In this document: piece after piece, positions 38,102 through 50,704 of the stretch
Numbering within the stretch: the first letter of the stretch is position 1
Layout of the letters: every line of letters starts with the position of its first letter
Notes under the pieces: generated by a model
Databases searched by the model: none
The model's input: only the letters and a program-made list of their open reading frames with translations
Told to the model about the DNA's origin: nothing
Assembly: GCF_000745015.1 (NCBI RefSeq)
Contig: NZ_JQNA01000001.1
Span: 1,674,001 to 1,738,000, forward strand
Direction of reading: 5' to 3'
DNA length: 64,000 bases
Source of the DNA: Burkholderia sp. 9120
GTDB taxonomy: Bacteria > Pseudomonadota > Gammaproteobacteria > Burkholderiales > Burkholderiaceae
Program-made: the position numbers and the translations under genes

Positions 38102-39163
38102 TCAGACCAGGCGCCAACCAATCGACTCGCCGCCACGCAGCGGCACCACCGGCGTATCGCCGACCGGCAACTCCGCCGGCAGCGTCCACTCCTCGCGACG
38201 CAGCGTGACCTGCTCAGTGCTGCGCGGCAGGCCGTAGAAGTCCGCACCGAAGAAGCTCGCAAAGCCTTCGAGCTTATCTAGCGCGCCGGCGTTGTCGAAC
38301 GCTTCCGTATAAAGCTCGAGCGCGTGCAGCGCCGTATAGCAACCCGCGCAGCCGCACGCGTGTTCCTTCAAGCCCTTCGGATGCGGCGCGCTATCGGTGC
38401 CGAGGAAGAAGCGCGAATTGCCCGATGTCGCCGCCTCGACCAGCGCCACGCGATGCGTTTCGCGCTTCAGCACCGGCAAGCAGTAGTAATGCGGACGAAT
38501 GCCGCCCAGGAAGATCGCGTTGCGGTTGTACAGCAGATGGTGCGCGGTGATCGTCGCGCCCAGCAGCCCCGGCGCCACGCCGGCTTCGCGGATATAGTCG
38601 ACCGCGTCTTTCGTGGTGATGTGCTCGAACACCACCTTCAGCGCCGGAAACGCAGCGCGCAGCGGCGTCATCACACGGTCGATGAACACCTTCTCGCGAT
38701 CGAACAGATCGATCGACGCATCCGTCACTTCGCCATGCACCAGCAGCGGCATGCCGACTTCCTGCATGACTTCAAGCGTCTTGGCGCACTTCATGACGTC
38801 GGTGACGCCCGCGTCCGAGTTGGTCGTCGCGCCCGCCGGATACAGCTTCACGCCATGCACGAAACCGCTTTCGCGCGCGCGGCGGATTTCGTCGGGCGGA
38901 GTGTTGTCGGTGAGATACAACGTCATCAGCGGTTCGAACTTCGCGCCTTCCGGAATCGCGGCGACGATCCGCTCGCGGTACGCCGCGGCCATGGCCGTGG
39001 TGGTCACCGGCGGCTTCAGATTTGGCATGATGATCGCGCGGCCGAACTGGCGCGCGGTGTCCGGCAGAACGGCGGCCATCATGGCGCCGTCGCGAACATG
39101 CAGGTGCCAGTCGTCCGGGCGGGCGAGCGTGATGGAGTCGATGGAAGCGTTGGATGCGGTCAT
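38102..39163 (-). CDS. pyrC: Dihydroorotase
   Basis: A 353-residue class II dihydroorotase of pyrimidine synthesis that closes carbamoyl-aspartate to dihydroorotate. The metal HxH is in [17 protein letters not shown] near residue 21, the carbamylated lysine in [19 protein letters not shown], further ligand His in LLVHGEVTD and [14 protein letters not shown], and the catalytic Asp in [12 protein letters not shown]. Length matches E. coli PyrC (348). Confidence 0.96.
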   Translation of the reverse strand: MTASNASIDSITLARPDDWHLHVRDGAMMAAVLPDTARQFGRAIIMPNLKPPVTTTAMAAAYRERIVAAIPEGAKFEPLMTLYLTDNTPPDEIRRARESGFVHGVKLYPAGATTNSDAGVTDVMKCAKTLEVMQEVGMPLLVHGEVTDASIDLFDREKVFIDRVMTPLRAAFPALKVVFEHITTKDAVDYIREAGVAPGLLGATITAHHLLYNRNAIFLGGIRPHYYCLPVLKRETHRVALVEAATSGNSRFFLGTDSAPHPKGLKEHACGCAGCYTALHALELYTEAFDNAGALDKLEGFASFFGADFYGLPRSTEQVTLRREEWTLPAELPVGDTPVVPLRGGESIGWRLV

Positions 39164-39328
39164 GGCGAGTGGGGACGAGGCTCAGCGAAAAAAGCCAATT
39201 GATGCGGTCAAACCGTCATTTGCGGCACAAACCCACGTCAATTTTGCTATTTGGCGCTTCTGGCTCGATGATATGCTTGGAAAATCATCATTGTAACGGC
39301 TCGCCCCGTTCACAGGCTCACCCGCAAC

Positions 39329-40264
39329 ATGTGCCAACTTCTCGGAATGAACTGCGCCGCGCCGACGGACGTCACGTTCTCGTTCACCGGCTTTGCGGCC
39401 CGCGGCGGCGTCACCGATCACCATGCCGACGGCTGGGGCATCGCCTTCTTCGAAGATAAAGCGTGCCGTTTGTTCATCGACCACCAATCGTCGGCCACCT
39501 CGCCGATCGCCGAAATGGTCAAACGCTATCCGATCAAATCGAAGAACACCATCGCGCACATTCGCAAGGCGACGCAAGGGCATATCCTGCTCGAAAACTG
39601 CCACCCGTTCATGCGCGAATTGTGGGGGCGTCACTGGATCTTCGCGCATAACGGCGATCTGAAAGACTATTCGCCGGTGTTGTCGGGCGTGTATCAACCG
39701 GTCGGGACGACCGACAGCGAACTCGCCTTCTGCGCCCTGCTCGAAGGTTTGCGTAAGGCCTTTCCCGGCGCGCAACAGCCACCGCTCGACGAACTGTTCG
39801 CCGCGCTCGAAACCCTCACGCGCGAAATCACGCAGTTCGGCGTGTTCAATTTCCTGATGTCGAACGGTCAGGCGCTGTTCTCGCATTGCTCGACGCATCT
39901 GCACTACATCGTGCGGCGCTGGCCGTTTTCCACCGCTCATCTGGTCGACGCGGACGTGTCGATCGACTTCGCTAAATACACAACGCCGGAAGACCGCGTC
40001 GCGGTAATCGCGACCAAGCCGCTGACCGATAACGAAGTCTGGACCGCGTTCAAACCGGGCGATCTGATGATGTTCCAGCACGGCGAAGTGATCGGCCGCG
40101 TCAACGTGCCGGTGCCGGCTTCGGTGCTTGAGAAGTTGCGGAACCCGGCGCTGGATGCATCGGCATCGGCCACGACGATTGCCGCGACCGACGATGCGAA
40201 AGAGCCGGCCCTGGCCGAACTCGATCTCGAAGCCGCGGACGATACGGCCGCGTTCGAGTCCTGA
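39329..40264 (+). CDS. Class II glutamine amidotransferase (YafJ-like)
   Basis: A 311-residue N-terminal-nucleophile hydrolase-like protein. Cys2 after the initiator Met (MCQLLGMNC) is the expected nucleophile, supported by GWGIAFFEDKACR, NTIAHIRKATQGHILLENCH and the oxyanion Asn/Gly in WIFAHNGDLKDY. It lacks a synthase domain and belongs to the GATase_4/YafJ group, whose acceptor substrate is unknown. The last 40 residues are Ala/Glu/Asp-rich and probably disordered. It is divergent from pyrC and ends at a strong terminator. Confidence 0.9.
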   Translation: MCQLLGMNCAAPTDVTFSFTGFAARGGVTDHHADGWGIAFFEDKACRLFIDHQSSATSPIAEMVKRYPIKSKNTIAHIRKATQGHILLENCHPFMRELWGRHWIFAHNGDLKDYSPVLSGVYQPVGTTDSELAFCALLEGLRKAFPGAQQPPLDELFAALETLTREITQFGVFNFLMSNGQALFSHCSTHLHYIVRRWPFSTAHLVDADVSIDFAKYTTPEDRVAVIATKPLTDNEVWTAFKPGDLMMFQHGEVIGRVNVPVPASVLEKLRNPALDASASATTIAATDDAKEPALAELDLEAADDTAAFES

Positions 40265-40286
40265 TCGCTAAGCACCGAATAGACGT

Positions 40287-40328
40287 AGAAACAGAAAAGC
40301 CGCTCCCAGGAGCGGCTTTTCTGTTTCT
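40287..40328. terminator. Bidirectional terminator, 20-bp stem
   Basis: AGAAACAGAAAAGCCGCTCC (40287-40306) pairs perfectly with its inverted copy at 40309-40328 with only CA between, so the real loop is opened from the stem end. It separates the amidotransferase gene from the converging glt operon. Confidence 0.88.
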
Positions 40329-40381
40329 GATTCCAGCCAACGAAGCCGCGCGCGATCCAACCCGCGCGGCCCGTCTGCAAC

Positions 40382-41107
40382 TCAGTGCAGAATCTTCGCC
40401 AGAAAATCCTTCGCACGATCCGACTTCGGATTCGCGAAGAAGTCTTCCTTGCGGTCGTCTTCGACGATCAAACCCTGATCCATGAAGATCACGCGGTGCG
40501 CGACCTTCTTCGCGAAGCCCATTTCGTGCGTGACGCACATCATGGTCATGCCTTCCTGCGCGAGTTCGACCATCACGTCGAGCACTTCGTTGATCATTTC
40601 CGGATCGAGCGCCGAGGTCGGCTCGTCGAACAGCATGGCGATCGGATCCATCGACAACGCGCGCGCAATCGCCACCCGCTGCTGCTGACCGCCCGACAAC
40701 TGCCCCGGAAACTTATCCGCATGCGCGCGCAAGCCCACGCGATCGAGCAGCTTCAGGCCCTTCGCGTTCGCTTCGTCTTTCGAACGGCCAAGCACCTTCA
40801 CCTGCGCGAGCGTCAGGTTCTGCACGATCGATAGATGCGGAAACAGCTCGAAATGCTGGAACACCATGCCGACCTTCGAACGCAGTTTCGACAGATTGGT
40901 TTTCTTATCCGTCAGCGATTGGCCGTTGATGATGATCTCGCCCTTCTGGAACGGCTCGAGGCCGTTGACGGTCTTGATCAGCGTGGACTTGCCCGAACCC
41001 GACGGTCCGCACACCACCACCACTTCACCTTTTTTGACTTCCGTCGTGCAGTCGGTCAGCACCTGGAATTGACCGTACCACTTCGAAACATTCTTGATTG
41101 AGATCAT
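40382..41107 (-). CDS. gltL: Glutamate/aspartate ABC transporter ATP-binding protein
   Basis: A 241-residue ATPase of a polar amino-acid importer. Walker [12 protein letters not shown] near residue 35, Q-loop [13 protein letters not shown], signature [15 protein letters not shown], Walker [15 protein letters not shown] and H-loop [15 protein letters not shown] are all intact. ATG 41107 overlaps the gltK stop by 4 bp. It is the last gene of gltI-gltJ-gltK-gltL. Confidence 0.96.
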   Translation of the reverse strand: MISIKNVSKWYGQFQVLTDCTTEVKKGEVVVVCGPSGSGKSTLIKTVNGLEPFQKGEIIINGQSLTDKKTNLSKLRSKVGMVFQHFELFPHLSIVQNLTLAQVKVLGRSKDEANAKGLKLLDRVGLRAHADKFPGQLSGGQQQRVAIARALSMDPIAMLFDEPTSALDPEMINEVLDVMVELAQEGMTMMCVTHEMGFAKKVAHRVIFMDQGLIVEDDRKEDFFANPKSDRAKDFLAKILH

Positions 41108-41781
41108 CTTGCGACCTTTTTCTGAAGACCTTTGACGAGGCTCGACGCGATCACACAGACCACGAAGTAACATGCGCCCGCGAACAGTACCATTTCGATA
41201 TTCGTACCGTCACGGTCGCCAATATTGGTGGCGGTGCGGAAGAAGTCGGCGAGGCTGATCACGTAGACGAGCGACGTATCCTGAAACAGCACGATACCTT
41301 GCGTGAGCAGCAGCGGCACCATGGCGCGGAAAGCCTGCGGCAGCACCACGAGACGCATGGCCTGCCAATAGTTCATGCCGAGCGCGAACGACGCGTTGAC
41401 CTGCCCGCGCGGCACCGCCTGAATGCCGGCGCGGATGATCTCCGAGTAATAGGCCGCCTCGAACAGCGAGAACGCGACCATGGCCGACGCAAGGCGAATG
41501 TCGATGTCCGGCGACAAACCGAGCACGTTCTGCAGCACTTGCGGCACGATCAGGAAGAACCACAGCAGCACCATCACCAGCGGAATGGAACGGAAGATCG
41601 TCACATAAGCCTTCGCGAACCACACGAAAGGCTTGAACGACGACAACCGCAACATTGCGAGAATAGTGCCCCAGATGATACCGAACACGATCGCGATCAG
41701 CGTGATCTGGAAAGTGACAATCGCGCCGGTCCACAGCGTAGGCAGTGCGCCCGGAATACCGCTCCAGTCGAAATGGTGCAT
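41104..41781 (-). CDS. gltK: Glutamate/aspartate ABC transporter permease GltK
   Basis: A 225-residue inner-membrane permease with five predicted spans of the HisM/GltK family. The EAA loop that docks GltL is visible near residue 140 ([20 protein letters not shown]). It opens [20 protein letters not shown]. It overlaps gltL by 4 bp and gltJ by 1 bp, a tightly coupled pair of permeases forming the membrane channel. Confidence 0.95.
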   Translation of the reverse strand: MHHFDWSGIPGALPTLWTGAIVTFQITLIAIVFGIIWGTILAMLRLSSFKPFVWFAKAYVTIFRSIPLVMVLLWFFLIVPQVLQNVLGLSPDIDIRLASAMVAFSLFEAAYYSEIIRAGIQAVPRGQVNASFALGMNYWQAMRLVVLPQAFRAMVPLLLTQGIVLFQDTSLVYVISLADFFRTATNIGDRDGTNIEMVLFAGACYFVVCVIASSLVKGLQKKVAR

Positions 41782-42521
41782 TACTTGCCTCCGATATAGC
41801 CAGGCAACCGGGTTCTGGCTTCGACCCAGCGCATCAGTTGCATCACGACCAGATTGATCAGCACATAGGCCAGCGTGACCGCGATAAACGACTCATACGT
41901 TTGCGACGTGTAATCGACCAGCTGACGCGCCTGCGCGGACAGATCCAGCAGACCGATCGTCGAAGCAACCGCCGAGTTCTTGAAGATGTTCAGAAACTCC
42001 GACGTGAGCGGCGGCACGATGATGCGGTACGCGACCGGCAGCAGCACGTAGCGATAGGTCTGCCATTGCGTGAAGCCCATGGCCAGACCCGCGGCGCGCT
42101 GACCCTTCGGCAACGCGTTGATGCCCGAGCGCACCTGCTCGCAAACACGCGCGGCGGTGAACAGCCCGAGACACAGAATCGACGACGAGAAGAACTGCGC
42201 GCCCGGCGGCAGTTGCTTGAACCAGTTGCCGATGGATACGGGCAGCAACTCCGGTATCACCAGATACCAGATGAAGAACTGCACGATCAGTGGGATATTG
42301 CGGAAAACCGCGACGTAAACCGTGCCGGCGCCCGACGCCCATTTGTTCGGCACCGTACGCAGCACGCCAAAAAACGATCCGACGATCAGCGCGATCACCC
42401 ATGCCGACAGCGACACGGTAATCGTCACCCAGAAGCCGGACAGCAGCCAGCCCAGGTAGGTGGTCGGCTCGCCGGTGGAGACCGGACTCAGCAGAATGCC
42501 CCAGTTCCAGTGATATGACAT
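41781..42521 (-). CDS. gltJ: Glutamate/aspartate ABC transporter permease GltJ
   Basis: A 246-residue permease partner of GltK. It starts [20 protein letters not shown] at ATG 42521, preceded by GGAG; the longer frame from a TTG lacks support. The EAA loop is in [20 protein letters not shown] near residue 160. Hydrophobic spans and the GYLLSG-type start match GltJ. It ends at the gltK start. Confidence 0.95.
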   Translation of the reverse strand: MSYHWNWGILLSPVSTGEPTTYLGWLLSGFWVTITVSLSAWVIALIVGSFFGVLRTVPNKWASGAGTVYVAVFRNIPLIVQFFIWYLVIPELLPVSIGNWFKQLPPGAQFFSSSILCLGLFTAARVCEQVRSGINALPKGQRAAGLAMGFTQWQTYRYVLLPVAYRIIVPPLTSEFLNIFKNSAVASTIGLLDLSAQARQLVDYTSQTYESFIAVTLAYVLINLVVMQLMRWVEARTRLPGYIGGK

Positions 42522-42603
42522 GACCAAGACTCCAGCAAAAAGAAACGGAAGAAGCGCGTGGCCCCTTCCGTTCCGTTCAGCGTTTCAAAAAAACAGCTAA
42601 GGT

Positions 42604-43497
42604 TTAATCGATTGCCTTGTCATTCGGGCTCTTGAAGAGCGCCTTCATGTCATCGCTTTCCGGGAAGTTCAGGTTCAGGCCCTTCGGCGGAATCGGCGAT
42701 TCGAACCACTTCTTGTAGATCGCATCGGCTTCGCCCGAGGTTTCGACCTTCGCGATCGCGTCGTCCACGACCTTCTTGAATTCAGGATCGTTCTTGCGAA
42801 TCATGCAGCCGTACGCTTCGTGCGATTGCGGCGTGCCGACGATCACGAAGTCGGTCGGGGTGTTCGACTTGGCGCGTTCGCCCGCAAGCAATGCGTCGTC
42901 CATCATGAAGGCAGCGGCACGGCCGGTGGAGAGCGTCAGGAACGACTCGCCATGGTCTTTCGCGCTGATGATGTTCATGCCCATACTCTTGTCCTGATTC
43001 ATCTTGCGAAGCAGGCGCTCGGAGGTGGTGCCGGCGGTCGTCACGACCGTCTTGCCCTTCAGGTCGGCCCAGTCCTTGATGCCGGAGTCTTTCTTGGTCA
43101 TCAGACGCGTGCCGATCACGAAGATCGTGTTCGAGAACGCGGCCTGTTGTTGACGTTCAGCATTGTTGGTGGTCGAGCCGCATTCCATGTCGACGGTGCC
43201 GTTCTGCACCAGCGGAATACGGTTTTGCGACGTGACCGGCGTGAGCTTCACCTTCAGGTTCGGCATGTTCAGCTTCTGCTTGACGGCTTCCACCACCTTC
43301 AGCGCGAATTCCTGCGAGTAGCCGATGACGTTCTGTTTGTCGTCGTAATACGAGAACGGGATCGACGATTCGCGGTGACCCAGCGAAATGACGCCCGTGT
43401 CCTTGATCTTTTTCAGCGTACCCGCGTCTTGCGCATGCGCGCCAACGGTAAACAGTCCGAGAGTCGCGAGCAGCAGCGCAGCTTTTTTAACCTTCAT
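42604..43497 (-). CDS. gltI: Glutamate/aspartate periplasmic binding protein
   Basis: A 297-residue solute-binding protein. A cleavable signal peptide (residues 1-22, ending VGAHA) is followed by the family 3 binding fold: GVISLGHRESSIPFSYYDDK, VIGYSQEFALKVVEAVKQKL, VQNGTVDMECGSTTNN and the Arg-bearing AAFSNTIFVIGTRLMTKK. It delivers glutamate or aspartate to GltJK. It is the first gene of the operon; the 293-bp upstream gap holds its promoter and a hairpin. Confidence 0.95.
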   Translation of the reverse strand: MKVKKAALLLATLGLFTVGAHAQDAGTLKKIKDTGVISLGHRESSIPFSYYDDKQNVIGYSQEFALKVVEAVKQKLNMPNLKVKLTPVTSQNRIPLVQNGTVDMECGSTTNNAERQQQAAFSNTIFVIGTRLMTKKDSGIKDWADLKGKTVVTTAGTTSERLLRKMNQDKSMGMNIISAKDHGESFLTLSTGRAAAFMMDDALLAGERAKSNTPTDFVIVGTPQSHEAYGCMIRKNDPEFKKVVDDAIAKVETSGEADAIYKKWFESPIPPKGLNLNFPESDDMKALFKSPNDKAID

Positions 43498-43643
43498 GTG
43501 GTGATCTCCTTGGCAAGAACCGGCGCCAGTTTAGCAAAGTAATTATTTTGAAAGTATCGCGATAAACCATGGTGTTGTGCCTACGCCGCTACGGTTTCGC
43601 GGCGCTTGCGGCAGCGGCGTTACGCCGCTGCCGGACATGCAAA

Positions 43644-43674
43644 GGCGGGCGGCATCGATACGATGCCGCCCGCC
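43644..43674. other. Strong hairpin between gltI and gdhA
   Basis: GGCGGGCGGCATCG (43644-43657) and CGATGCCGCCCGCC (43661-43674) form a 14-bp perfect stem with loop ATA. No T-run follows on either strand. It lies about 120 bp after the gdhA stop and may end gdhA transcription with a factor. The remainder of 43498-43790 shows nothing else. Confidence 0.55.
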
Positions 43675-43790
43675 GGGTCAAACACGCCGTCTTGTGGACC
43701 GCGTTGAAGCTAACGATTTGACGCTGAAACTGAAGCTGAAACGTCCAGCGGACCCGCGAGTACGCAAGTCCGCCGTTTCACGCAGAACGA

Positions 43791-45104
<1,314 letters not shown>

Positions 45105-45250
45105 GAACGCTCCGGCGTTGATCGAATAGCAGCATTGTGGAAAAACGCCGATTTGAAATCCAATGCCGTTTCATTATCCCGTTATGTTTTTTGTGCATAA
45201 CGCTCAAGAAGCCGCAAATTCGCGTCGCGTGGAGGCAGGACCGCGGGAGC

Positions 45251-46207
45251 TCAGGCGCTACGCTGCGTCAGCTCTTCGGCGACGACGTCCCACAGTTGTC
45301 GCACGAGAATCTGCCGCGCGTCGTCGCTCTTTGCCGCGAGCTTGTCGCGATACAGGCGAATCTCCATGCTCAGAGTGAGCTGCCCCTCGGGCGTGCCGCG
45401 CGTCGCGCGATCGAGGCGGATCAGTTTGCCGTCGGCGACCGCGTCTTCCACTGCGCTGTGCGGCAGGAACGCGATGCCGTGGCCGGCCAGCGCCATCGCC
45501 TTGAGTCCTTCGGCCATGTCGGTTTCATAGAGTCGGTCCAGATGCAGACGCTCCGGCGCGTTGGCGAGAATCACCTCGGTCATGCGGCCCAGGTACGCGT
45601 TCGGCGTATAGGAGAGGTACGGCGCGGGCATCTCGGGCGTGCCCGGCAGCGTGTAGCGCGGCCGGCCGACGCGGCCCGGTGCGGAGAACGGGCTGATCGG
45701 CTCGTTGCCGAGCGTCAGCATGTCGTAGCGGCCCGGGTCGAGCGCGACCGGGTGGCTCGGATGGTGATAACCCATCATCAGATCGCAGCCGCCTTCCACC
45801 AGCGCCAACGCCGCATCGTGCACGTTCAGCGCCCGCAGCCGGGTGTGGATCGGACCCATCTGCGCTTCGATGCGCTGCAGCCAGCGCGGAAAGTACGTCA
45901 GCGATAGCGTGTGCGGCACCGCGAATTCGATGGTCGCCTGCGGCGTCGCCGTGTGACCGCGCAGCAGCGCACGGGCTTCGTGGAACTGCGACAGCATCGC
46001 GAGCGCTTGCTCGTTGAACACCTGACCGGCGGCCGTCAGCCGCGTCGGGTAAACCGAACGGTCGATCAGTTCGGTGCCGAGCCACGCTTCGAGCGCCTGA
46101 ATCCGTCGCGAGAAAGCCGGCTGCGTGACGTGGCGCAATTCGGCCGAGCGGCTGAAACTACGCGTTTCCGCGAGCGAAACGAAGTCTTCGAGCCATTTCA
46201 GTTCCAT
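45251..46207 (-). CDS. LysR-family regulator next to gdhA
   Basis: A 318-residue LysR regulator. The HTH is at residues 1-60 (MELKWLEDFVSLAETRSFSR, then VTQPAFSRRIQALEAWLG) and the effector domain follows. It shares strand with gdhA, 146 bp upstream, and is divergent from purB. It resembles the HypT/QseD-type branch as judged by its opening residues, but I would not name it. A role in gdhA or glt control is inferred from position only. Confidence 0.9.
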   Translation of the reverse strand: MELKWLEDFVSLAETRSFSRSAELRHVTQPAFSRRIQALEAWLGTELIDRSVYPTRLTAAGQVFNEQALAMLSQFHEARALLRGHTATPQATIEFAVPHTLSLTYFPRWLQRIEAQMGPIHTRLRALNVHDAALALVEGGCDLMMGYHHPSHPVALDPGRYDMLTLGNEPISPFSAPGRVGRPRYTLPGTPEMPAPYLSYTPNAYLGRMTEVILANAPERLHLDRLYETDMAEGLKAMALAGHGIAFLPHSAVEDAVADGKLIRLDRATRGTPEGQLTLSMEIRLYRDKLAAKSDDARQILVRQLWDVVAEELTQRSA

Positions 46208-46286
46208 GCGAGGTCTGCTGCCGGCAAGTGGGAAGAAGTCAGCATTCTAGTGGGTGCGGCTGAGGGTCGCCTTCGCACAGTGGTAA

Positions 46287-47741
<1,455 letters not shown>

Positions 47742-47785
47742 GCCCCGCCGCCATTGATTGATCATAGCCTCGTCGTTTGAGGCAT

Positions 47786-47813
47786 AAAAAGACGCTCCTC
47801 GGAGCGTCTTTTT
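47786..47813. terminator. Bidirectional terminator between purB and gntK
   Basis: AAAAAGACGCTCC (47786-47798) and GGAGCGTCTTTTT (47801-47813) form a 13-bp perfect stem with A and T runs. Confidence 0.88.
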
Positions 47814-47846
47814 TTCAGCTATGCGGCGGTGCGTCGATAGACAAAC

Positions 47847-48344
47847 TTAGCGCGTCTCCACCTGCTTCAACACTTCTTCGACGATCTGCTCCGGCGTCAG
47901 CTCGATGCTCACCGTGATCGCTTCATCCGGGCCCGGTTCTTCAAGCGTATCGAGCTGGCTCTGCAGCAGCGACGGATCGAAGAAGTGCCCGGTGCGCGTA
48001 GTCAGCCGCTCTTCCAGCACCTGGCGCGAACCCTTCAGATAGACAAAGCACACGTCGTTATCGCCGTTGCGCAGTACGTCCCGGTACGAACGCTTCAGCG
48101 ACGAACACGTGAACACCGCCGTCTCGCCCGCCGTCTGCTTTTCCACGATCGCGGTGCGGATGGTTTGCAGCCACGGCCAGCGATCTTCGTCGGTGAGTGG
48201 AATGCCGTGGTGCATCTTTTCCTTGTTGGCGGCGCTGTGAAACGCGTCGCCGTCGGTGAACGGGCACTGCAGGCGTTCCGCCAGCATTTCGCCAATTCTT
48301 GTCTTGCCGGCGCCCGACACGCCCATTGCGATCAGAATCATCAA
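47847..48344 (-). CDS. gntK: Gluconokinase
   Basis: A 165-residue shikimate-kinase-like gluconate kinase that makes 6-phosphogluconate, the substrate of Edd. The P-loop is MGVSGAGKTRIGEMLAERL near residue 10, and family blocks are CPFTDGDAFHSAANKEKMHHGIPLTDEDR (read in parts) and FTCSSLKRSYRDVLR, RTGHFFDPSLLQSQLDTLE. It lies 7 bp after the transporter gene, so the two are coupled. Confidence 0.95.
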   Translation of the reverse strand: MMILIAMGVSGAGKTRIGEMLAERLQCPFTDGDAFHSAANKEKMHHGIPLTDEDRWPWLQTIRTAIVEKQTAGETAVFTCSSLKRSYRDVLRNGDNDVCFVYLKGSRQVLEERLTTRTGHFFDPSLLQSQLDTLEEPGPDEAITVSIELTPEQIVEEVLKQVETR

Positions 48345-48351
48345 AAACTCC

Positions 48352-49770
48352 TTACACGACCGCCGCGAGTGCGAAGGTCAAACCCAACCCCATCAGCGAG
48401 ATGATGGTCTCGAGGAGCGACCATGTCTTGAAGGTCTGCCCCACCGTCATACCGAAGTATTCCTTGATCAGCCAGAAGCCGCCGTCGTTCACGTGCGAGA
48501 AGATCAGCGAACCCGAGCCGGTGGCCAGCACCAGCAATTCCGGCTGAACCTGCACGCCACCCGCCGCCGCGATCGGCGCGACGATGCCGCAGGCCGTGGT
48601 CATGGCGACCGTGGCCGAACCCGTCGCGAGACGGATCAGCGCGGCGACCAGCCAGCCGAACAGCAACGGCGACATATGGACCGACGTGGCCACATTGACG
48701 ATCTCTTTGGAAATACCGCTGTCCATCAGCACGCGACCGAAACCGCCGCCCGCGCCGACGATCAGCGTGATACCCGCGATCGGCGCGAGACAGTCGCCGC
48801 AGAACTTCTGGATCTGCTCGCGCGTGAAGCCACGGCTCGCACCGAAAGTCCAGAAGCTGACCAGCACGGCGATCAACAGCGCGACATCCGAATTGCCGAC
48901 GAAACGCAGCAGATCGTTCGGCAGCGTCTTCGGCGCGGTGATGAGATCGGCCCAACTGCCGATCAGCATCAGGATCACCGGCAACAGGACCGTGAACAGC
49001 GTGATGCCGAAGCTCGGCAGTTCGCGTTTCGGCGCGGTGTTCTGTGCGCCGGTTTTCGCGGTGTCGTTCGCGCCAGCACCTGCGCCTGCAACCGCACCTG
49101 CGCCGCCGAGAAACTGCGCGGCAAGCGCGTTCTCTTTCGGCAGCTTGATATAACGACTGATCAGCAACGCGAACAGCGGACCCGCGACGATCGCGGTCGG
49201 AATGCCGACGATCAGCCCGTAGGCAATCGTCTTGCCGATATCCGCGTGATACGCCTGGACCGCGAGCATCGCAGCCGGATGCGGCGGAATCAGACCATGC
49301 ACGACTGAAAGGCCCGCAACCATCGGCAGGCCGACCAGCAGCAGCGATTTATTGGTGCGTTTCGCGACGTTGAAGGCGATCGGAATCAGCAGCACGAAGC
49401 CGACTTCGAAGAACACCGGCAAGCCGACGATGATCGCGACGACCATCATCGCCCAGTGAATATGCTTCTCGCCGAACCAGTCGATCAGCGTCGTGGCAAT
49501 GCGCTCGGCGCCGCCCGATTCGGCCATCATCTTGCCGAGCATGGTGCCGAGACCAACCACGATCGCAATGTGCCCGAGCGTGTTGCCGTTACCGGTTTCG
49601 AACGATTTGACGATGGTCGCCATCGGCATGCCGGAGGCGAGCCCCAGCAGCAGCGACACGATAATGAGGACGAGGAACGGATAGACCTTGTAGCGCGTGA
49701 TCAGCAGGATCAGCAAGGCGATGGCGATCACGCCGAAGACCAGCAGCAGGCTGCCGTGGGTAGCTCCCAT
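48352..49770 (-). CDS. Gluconate:H+ symporter (GntP family)
   Basis: A 472-residue inner-membrane gluconate permease with about 12 to 14 hydrophobic spans. Family segments include LGHIAIVVGLGTMLGKMMAE, VVHGLIPPHPAAMLAVQAYH and ATGSATVAMTTACGIVAPIA. An Ala/Gly-rich cytoplasmic or periplasmic loop near residue 220 (GAGAVAGAGAGAND) is longer than in E. coli GntT. Co-transcription with gntK and closeness to edd/eda mark gluconate as substrate. Confidence 0.93.
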   Translation of the reverse strand: MGATHGSLLLVFGVIAIALLILLITRYKVYPFLVLIIVSLLLGLASGMPMATIVKSFETGNGNTLGHIAIVVGLGTMLGKMMAESGGAERIATTLIDWFGEKHIHWAMMVVAIIVGLPVFFEVGFVLLIPIAFNVAKRTNKSLLLVGLPMVAGLSVVHGLIPPHPAAMLAVQAYHADIGKTIAYGLIVGIPTAIVAGPLFALLISRYIKLPKENALAAQFLGGAGAVAGAGAGANDTAKTGAQNTAPKRELPSFGITLFTVLLPVILMLIGSWADLITAPKTLPNDLLRFVGNSDVALLIAVLVSFWTFGASRGFTREQIQKFCGDCLAPIAGITLIVGAGGGFGRVLMDSGISKEIVNVATSVHMSPLLFGWLVAALIRLATGSATVAMTTACGIVAPIAAAGGVQVQPELLVLATGSGSLIFSHVNDGGFWLIKEYFGMTVGQTFKTWSLLETIISLMGLGLTFALAAVV

Positions 49771-49931
49771 GAAGCTCCTCCTTTGCGTTATTCATTCTGA
49801 GTGCAGGACAAGCGGCCGGCACCTCGTCTCACGGCGACCTGCGCGACGCCTGAAAACCGGGCTGACCGCGCGGACGCTGAATTTTACTGTCTGTTGCCGC
49901 AAAACGCCCGCCAATCGGGCGCGGATATCGA

Positions 49932-49982
49932 AAAGGAGCCTCGCCGCGACAGCCTGACTGGCTGCATCGACGAGGCTCCTTT
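49932..49982 (-). other. Extended stem-loop in the gluconate transporter-eda gap
   Basis: AAAGGAGCCTCG (49932-49943) and CGAGGCTCCTTT (49971-49982) close a 12-bp stem whose inside holds a second perfect hairpin, CAGCC-TGACT-GGCTG (49950-49964). It lies about 45 bp after the eda stop on the minus strand and upstream of the gluconate transporter gene, so it most likely ends the edd-eda transcript; the T-run is only four to five bases. Confidence 0.6.
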
Positions 49983-50027
49983 GTGTCGGCCTGGAGAGCG
50001 GACTAAAGCGCGAGCGGTCCGGTGAGC

Positions 50028-50669
50028 TTAATGCGCCGGCGCGGCCAGCTGGCTCGCGGCACGCGCGAGACGCGTGACTTCGTCCCAGTTCTGCGCGGCC
50101 AGCGCGGCCTTCGGCGTGAGCCACGAACCGCCCACGCAGACCACGTTCGGCAGCGACAGGAAATGCGTCGCGGTTTCAGCCGTGATGCCGCCGGTCGGGC
50201 AGAACTTCAGCGTCGGGAACGGGCCATGAAATGCCTGCAGCATCGGCACGCCGCCGGCTTGCTGCGCCGGGAAGAACTTGACGATCTCGTAGCCCAGTTC
50301 CAGCGCCTGGATGATGTCGCTCGGCGTCATCACACCCGGCAGCAGCGGCAGGCCGGCGTCCTGCGCGGCCTTGTGCATGTCTTTGGTCAGGCCCGGCGAG
50401 ACGCCGAACTGCGCGCCCGCTTTCTTCGCCTGCGCGCAATGCTCGGGTTTCGTAATCGTGCCGACGCCGACCACGATGTCGTCCGCGAGTTGGCTCGCGC
50501 GTTCGATCGCGGCCAGGCCGGCCGCGGTACGCAGCGTGATCTCAAGCACTTTCACGCCGCCCGCATGCAGCGCGCGCGACACGTGTTCGCCCTGCTCGGC
50601 CGAGTCGAACGCGAGCACCGGAATCACCGGGCCGAGGCGCACGATATCGCTTACTGTTTTCGACGTCAT
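50028..50669 (-). CDS. eda: KDPG / KHG aldolase
   Basis: A 213-residue class I aldolase that splits 2-keto-3-deoxy-6-phosphogluconate to pyruvate and glyceraldehyde-3-phosphate. The Schiff-base lysine is in GYEIVKFFPAQQAGG near residue 133, the general-acid Glu in KVLEITLRTAAGLAAI, and the phosphate loop in CPTGGITAETA. It follows edd by 35 bp in the Entner-Doudoroff operon. Confidence 0.96.
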   Translation of the reverse strand: MTSKTVSDIVRLGPVIPVLAFDSAEQGEHVSRALHAGGVKVLEITLRTAAGLAAIERASQLADDIVVGVGTITKPEHCAQAKKAGAQFGVSPGLTKDMHKAAQDAGLPLLPGVMTPSDIIQALELGYEIVKFFPAQQAGGVPMLQAFHGPFPTLKFCPTGGITAETATHFLSLPNVVCVGGSWLTPKAALAAQNWDEVTRLARAASQLAAPAH

Positions 50670-50704
50670 AGTCAGACTCCTTGTTTCTGCAGCGTTTAGC
50701 TGGC

